NCBI RefSeq assembly: GCF_038397775.1 | Contig: NZ_CP151650.1 | Location: 2,294,001 to 2,358,000 of the forward strand | From: Pseudomonas sp. RC10 | Lineage (GTDB): Bacteria > Pseudomonadota > Gammaproteobacteria > Pseudomonadales > Pseudomonadaceae | Direction of reading: 5' to 3' | DNA: 64,000 nucleotides | Shown: one piece after another, positions 61,593 to 64,000 of the stretch | Layout: each line of letters begins with the position of its first letter | Position numbering within the stretch: the first letter of the stretch is position 1 | Made by a program: the position numbers and the translations under genes | Notes under the pieces: model-generated | The model's database searches: none | The model's input: the letters and a program-made list of their open reading frames with translations, nothing else | Told to the model about the DNA's origin: nothing

Positions 61593-61994
61593 CTAGGCGG
61601 CCGGGCGTTTGCCCTCAGGCAGTTTGTCGATCATGGCCGCCACTTGCTCATCGATTTCATCGACGGTCCATGGTGAGTCGAGGCACATGACGTTGCTTTC
61701 GACGAGGCCATCGTAGTGATCCGCGATGATGAAGGGCAGGGCGGGGTAGGCGCGGGAGAGCGTCGTCGTGAGGTCCGCGCCGTTGAGCACGCCGGGAAGG
61801 GTGCCGCTGGCGATGACGACACTGATCGAGGTCTGCGGGTGAGTGATATACGCCCGGGCTTCATTGGCATCGTCAAACGCCTGCACTTCAAGCCCCAGGT
61901 TCTGCACCGCTGTCGTAAGGCGCGGCAGCATGGGCGATTCGAAAACGATCACTGCCATGCCGAGGCGGTCTTGCGTGTCCGTAGGCGTTGTCAT
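61593..61994 (-). CDS. Receiver-like protein lacking the phosphoacceptor Asp
   Basis: A 133-residue single-domain protein with a CheY-like pattern: MAVIVFESPMLPRLTTAVQNLG, then SISVVIASGTLPGVLNGADL and LPFIIADHYDG. Where response regulators have the phosphoacceptor (hhhD), it has VVIASG, so phosphorylation is unlikely. GAGGA lies before ATG 61994. It could bind a partner constitutively. No kinase gene is near. Confidence 0.65.
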   Translation of the reverse strand: MTTPTDTQDRLGMAVIVFESPMLPRLTTAVQNLGLEVQAFDDANEARAYITHPQTSISVVIASGTLPGVLNGADLTTTLSRAYPALPFIIADHYDGLVESNVMCLDSPWTVDEIDEQVAAMIDKLPEGKRPAA

Positions 61995-62120
61995 GTCGCT
62001 TCCTCGCTGTGCAGGGTGCGATGAGCATGGCACGTGGAAATGAAAGCCGCCGGATTTTCTCGCTAAAAAAGAGACGTCCTGGCGCGGCGATGGCCGCGTT
62101 AAAAAGCGTCTTGAACAGTG

Positions 62121-62152
62121 CATCGAGGACGAGCGTGCACCCGTCCTCGATG
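62121..62152. terminator. Hairpin downstream of xenA
   Basis: CATCGAGGACG (62121-62131) pairs exactly with CGTCCTCGATG (62142-62152), an 11-bp stem just past the xenA stop. A T-run appears only ~15 bases further on, so termination efficiency is uncertain. Confidence 0.5.
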
Positions 62153-62159
62153 AATCAGG

Positions 62160-63251
62160 TCAGCGATAGCGTTCCAGCCAGTGAGCGTAAGGCGCAGGCA
62201 GGGTCCAGGACGCTTTCTCCGCACCCAGTTCCTTGGCGGCGAAATAGGCCCAATGTGGATCGGCCAAGTGCGCACGCCCCACTGACACAAGGTCCAGATG
62301 CCCAGACTCCAGCGCGGTCTGCGCCAGCTGTGGCGTGCCGAAACCCCAGGCGGAGGTCACCGGTAGACCGGCTTCGCGGCGAACCCGCTCGGCGATCGGC
62401 CCCATGAAGGCCGGGCCCCAGGGAATGTTGGTTTCCGGAATGGTGAAGCCTACGCTGACGCTCAGCAGGTCAAGACCTCCCGCCTTGAAGCGGCGAGCGA
62501 GTTCGATGGATTCGGTCAGGGTCTGCTCGTCCCGGTCGTCGTATTCGATCACGCCAAAACGTGCCGTGAGGGGCAGGTTTTCTGGCCACACTTCACGCAC
62601 CGCAGCCAGGGTTTCCAGCAGGAAGCGGCTGCGATTGTCGAAGCTACCGCCGTAAGCGTCGGTGCGTTTGTTGGAATGTTCGGAGAAAAAGCTCTGGGAG
62701 AGGTAGCCGTGAGCGAAGTGCAGTTCGATCCATTCGAAACCGGCTTCGCGGGCACGGCGGGCGGCGTTCACGAAATCCTCGCGGACACGGGCGATGTCTG
62801 CCAGGGTCATTTCCTGAGGCACTTTTGGCAAGTTGGCACCGAAGGCGACCGGGGAGGGGCCAAGGGTTTTCCAGCCCCGTGGATCGTTTTCGGCCATGTG
62901 ATCATCGCCTTCCCATGGGCGGTTTGCACTGGCCTTACGGCCAGCGTGGGCAATCTGAATACCGGGTACGGCGCCCGCGGCCTTGATGGCCTTGACCATC
63001 GGAACAAAGGCTTGCGCGTGCTCATCGCTCCAGATCCCGGCGCAGCCAGGGGTGATGCGACCTTCCGGGGACACCGCGGTCGCTTCGACCACCACCAGCC
63101 CCGCGCCGCCGCGAGCCATACTCGCCAAGTGCACATGGTGCCAATCGTTGACTACACCGTCGTCGGCCATGTACTGACACATCGGTGGAATCGCGATGCG
63201 GTTACGCAGAGTGACGTCCTTCAGGGTGAACGGCTCAAACAGAGCTGACAT
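62160..63251 (-). CDS. xenA: Xenobiotic reductase XenA (old yellow enzyme family)
   Basis: A 363-residue FMN ene-reductase. RNRIAIPPMCQYMADDG holds the redox-tuning Cys25 of XenA/YqjM-type enzymes, IQIAHAGRKAS and ELHFAHGYLSQSFFSEHSNKR carry the substrate His/His pair (H-A-G; H-F-A-H-G), and VGRAHLADPHW binds flavin phosphate. It is nearly the sequence I know of Pseudomonas putida XenA, which reduces enones, nitrate esters and other C=C bonds with NADPH. ATG 63251 begins the conserved SALFEP. Confidence 0.95.
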   Translation of the reverse strand: MSALFEPFTLKDVTLRNRIAIPPMCQYMADDGVVNDWHHVHLASMARGGAGLVVVEATAVSPEGRITPGCAGIWSDEHAQAFVPMVKAIKAAGAVPGIQIAHAGRKASANRPWEGDDHMAENDPRGWKTLGPSPVAFGANLPKVPQEMTLADIARVREDFVNAARRAREAGFEWIELHFAHGYLSQSFFSEHSNKRTDAYGGSFDNRSRFLLETLAAVREVWPENLPLTARFGVIEYDDRDEQTLTESIELARRFKAGGLDLLSVSVGFTIPETNIPWGPAFMGPIAERVRREAGLPVTSAWGFGTPQLAQTALESGHLDLVSVGRAHLADPHWAYFAAKELGAEKASWTLPAPYAHWLERYR

Positions 63252-63283
63252 GGGCATTTTCCTCGTGAGTGCTTTTTCGCTTG

Positions 63284-63299
63284 TTCGATAGTATTCGAA
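63284..63299. promoter_or_regulatory. Inverted repeat in the xenA/arsR-type divergent promoter
   Basis: TTCGA at 63284-63288 and TCGAA at 63295-63299, 6 bp apart, lie in the 50-bp gap between the divergent genes and overlap the likely promoters. Candidate operator for the ArsR-type repressor. Confidence 0.5.
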
Positions 63300-63301
63300 A
63301 T

Positions 63302-63637
63302 ATGGCGTTAGATGAAACCCCTCGATATCATGCGCACATGCGCGCCCTCAAACATCCCATCCCGTCCGAATTCGCCCTTGAACGCCTGCTTTACGCGTTG
63401 AGCGACCCTGTGCGCCTGGACATCGTCCGCTGCCTTGCGGGCGTGAACGAAGCCTCCTGTGGCGATCTGGACGGCGGGCGTCCGAAGTCCAGCATGTCAC
63501 ACCATTTTCGGGTGCTGCGCGATGCAGGCCTGATTCACACCCGCAACGTCGGTACGACCCACATGAACTCGCTGCGCAGTGACGAACTCGATGCGCGTTT
63601 TCCGGGGTTGTTGAAGAGTATTCTGGCGCAGGATTGA
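63302..63637 (+). CDS. ArsR/SmtB-family winged-helix regulator
   Basis: A 111-residue protein: LERLLYALSDPVRLDIVRCL, then the recognition helix KSSMSHHFRVLRDAGLI and the wing RNVGTTHMNSLR. One Cys (EASCGDL) plus C61-like residues could sense electrophiles or metals. It is divergent from xenA and probably represses it until a reactive enone is present. Start uncertain: ATG 63302 or ATG 63338; neither has a clear Shine-Dalgarno. Confidence 0.87.
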   Translation: MALDETPRYHAHMRALKHPIPSEFALERLLYALSDPVRLDIVRCLAGVNEASCGDLDGGRPKSSMSHHFRVLRDAGLIHTRNVGTTHMNSLRSDELDARFPGLLKSILAQD

Positions 63638-63653
63638 GACGCCTGAACAAGGC

Positions 63654-63680
63654 AAAGCCCCGACGGGCGGGGCTTTTTTT
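63654..63680 (+). terminator. Intrinsic terminator after the ArsR-type gene
   Basis: AAAGCCCCG (63654-63662) pairs with the CGGGGCTTT arm ending at 63676, followed by a run of Ts. It stands 16 bp after the regulator stop. Confidence 0.85.
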
Positions 63681-63713
63681 GGGGAGAGCGAAGATCGATG
63701 GCGGGGTTTCAGG

Positions 63714-64000
63714 TCATCTGAACAACTCGGCATGAGTGCCCATGTCCACGAATATCACTTCCCGTTCAGTTGCTTGGTAGATCAGTAAGAAGTCACCGCC
63801 AACATGACATTCGCGGGTGCCCTCCCATTCGCCTCTGAGTTCGTGATCAAGGTATTCGGCTGGCAGTGGGTCGCCGATCCAGATCAACTTCATCACCTCC
63901 CGCATCGCTTTCATGTTGCTTCGACCTGCCCGGTTATGGCGGTCCCAAGACTTTTTGAATTCTGTTGTGTAGTCGACCCGTTTAGGGAGTGGGGCGCGCT
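63714..64000 (-). CDS. YafQ/RelE-family toxin, N-terminus beyond the window
   Basis: The frame is open from the window edge (residues APLPKRVDYTTEFKKSWDRH visible) and ends at 63714. YLDHELRGEWEGTRECHVGGDFLLIY and the DMGTHAELF C-terminus with its catalytic His are typical of YafQ-type ribosome-dependent mRNA interferases. Internal Met codons at 63914 do not start it: conserved sequence continues upstream. The antitoxin gene (dinJ-like) would be expected just beyond the window end. Confidence 0.85.
   Translation of the reverse strand, partial: RAPLPKRVDYTTEFKKSWDRHNRAGRSNMKAMREVMKLIWIGDPLPAEYLDHELRGEWEGTRECHVGGDFLLIYQATEREVIFVDMGTHAELFR

Overview
The window is chromosomal DNA from a Pseudomonas of the fluorescens/syringae lineage. 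The evidence is the linked order rarA-crcB-serS-cysG, a tusDCBE sulfur-relay operon followed by a ybiB-like gene, a XenA-type old yellow enzyme, a MexEF-OprN-like efflux operon and Pseudomonas-type REP palindromes around a REP-associated transposase. All names come from reading translated protein motifs; no database search was run.

Layout. 1-3.6 kb: housekeeping genes (rarA end, crcB, serS, cysG). 3.6-9.3 kb: a leftward six-gene operon joining a membrane desaturase, a betaine-type ABC importer and a flavin monooxygenase. 9.9-14.2 kb: glutathionyl-hydroquinone reductase, ybiB, tusEBCD and a Bax-inhibitor-1 membrane protein. 14.3-14.6 kb: a strong promoter, a decayed serine-tRNA-like sequence, intact tRNA-Ser(UGA) and a terminator. 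14.9-16.1 kb: a ProQ/FinO RNA chaperone and an exported retropepsin-like protease.

16.1-32.9 kb is the main discovery: what looks like a complete bacterial sphingolipid (ceramide) locus, arranged as two divergent operons around a 371-bp control region. The rightward arm has a fatty-acyl-AMP ligase, an extended SDR (CerR type), a dedicated acyl carrier protein, a serine palmitoyltransferase-like enzyme, an MsbA-like ABC protein, two thymidylate-kinase-like proteins and a CptA-like phosphoethanolamine transferase. The leftward arm has a bCerS-type N-acyltransferase, an NTP-transferase, an LptF/LptG-like pair, a lipid kinase of the ceramide/diacylglycerol class, an odd nucleotidyltransferase-fold protein and an LpxO-like hydroxylase. 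Together they would load a fatty acid on ACP, condense it with serine, N-acylate and reduce the product to dihydroceramide, phosphorylate or decorate it, and move it across the envelope. The five core steps match the Caulobacter ceramide pathway; the headgroup and transport genes are only partly explained.

33.2-40.3 kb: a surface-glycan-like cluster with APS kinase (cysC), a GT61 glycosyltransferase, WbqC, two DegT-family sugar aminotransferases, a methyltransferase and a sulfotransferase-like protein, suggesting a sulfated or amino-sugar glycan. 40.7-45.8 kb: fdsGBAD, an NAD-linked molybdenum formate dehydrogenase. 46.0-50.5 kb: class III aminotransferase, small-molecule kinase, SDR, GntR regulator and RidA, probably catabolism of a hydroxylated amine or amino acid through a phosphorylated intermediate. 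50.5-52.9 kb: a GlxA-type AraC regulator, then a REP array with a 122-bp tandem repeat and a RAYT transposase. 53.1-59.0 kb: RND efflux operon. 59.1-64 kb: TspO, small unknown genes, DCC-family and DoxX-like proteins, an SDR gene remnant, an atypical receiver-like protein, xenA with a divergent ArsR-type regulator, and a YafQ-like toxin cut by the window end.
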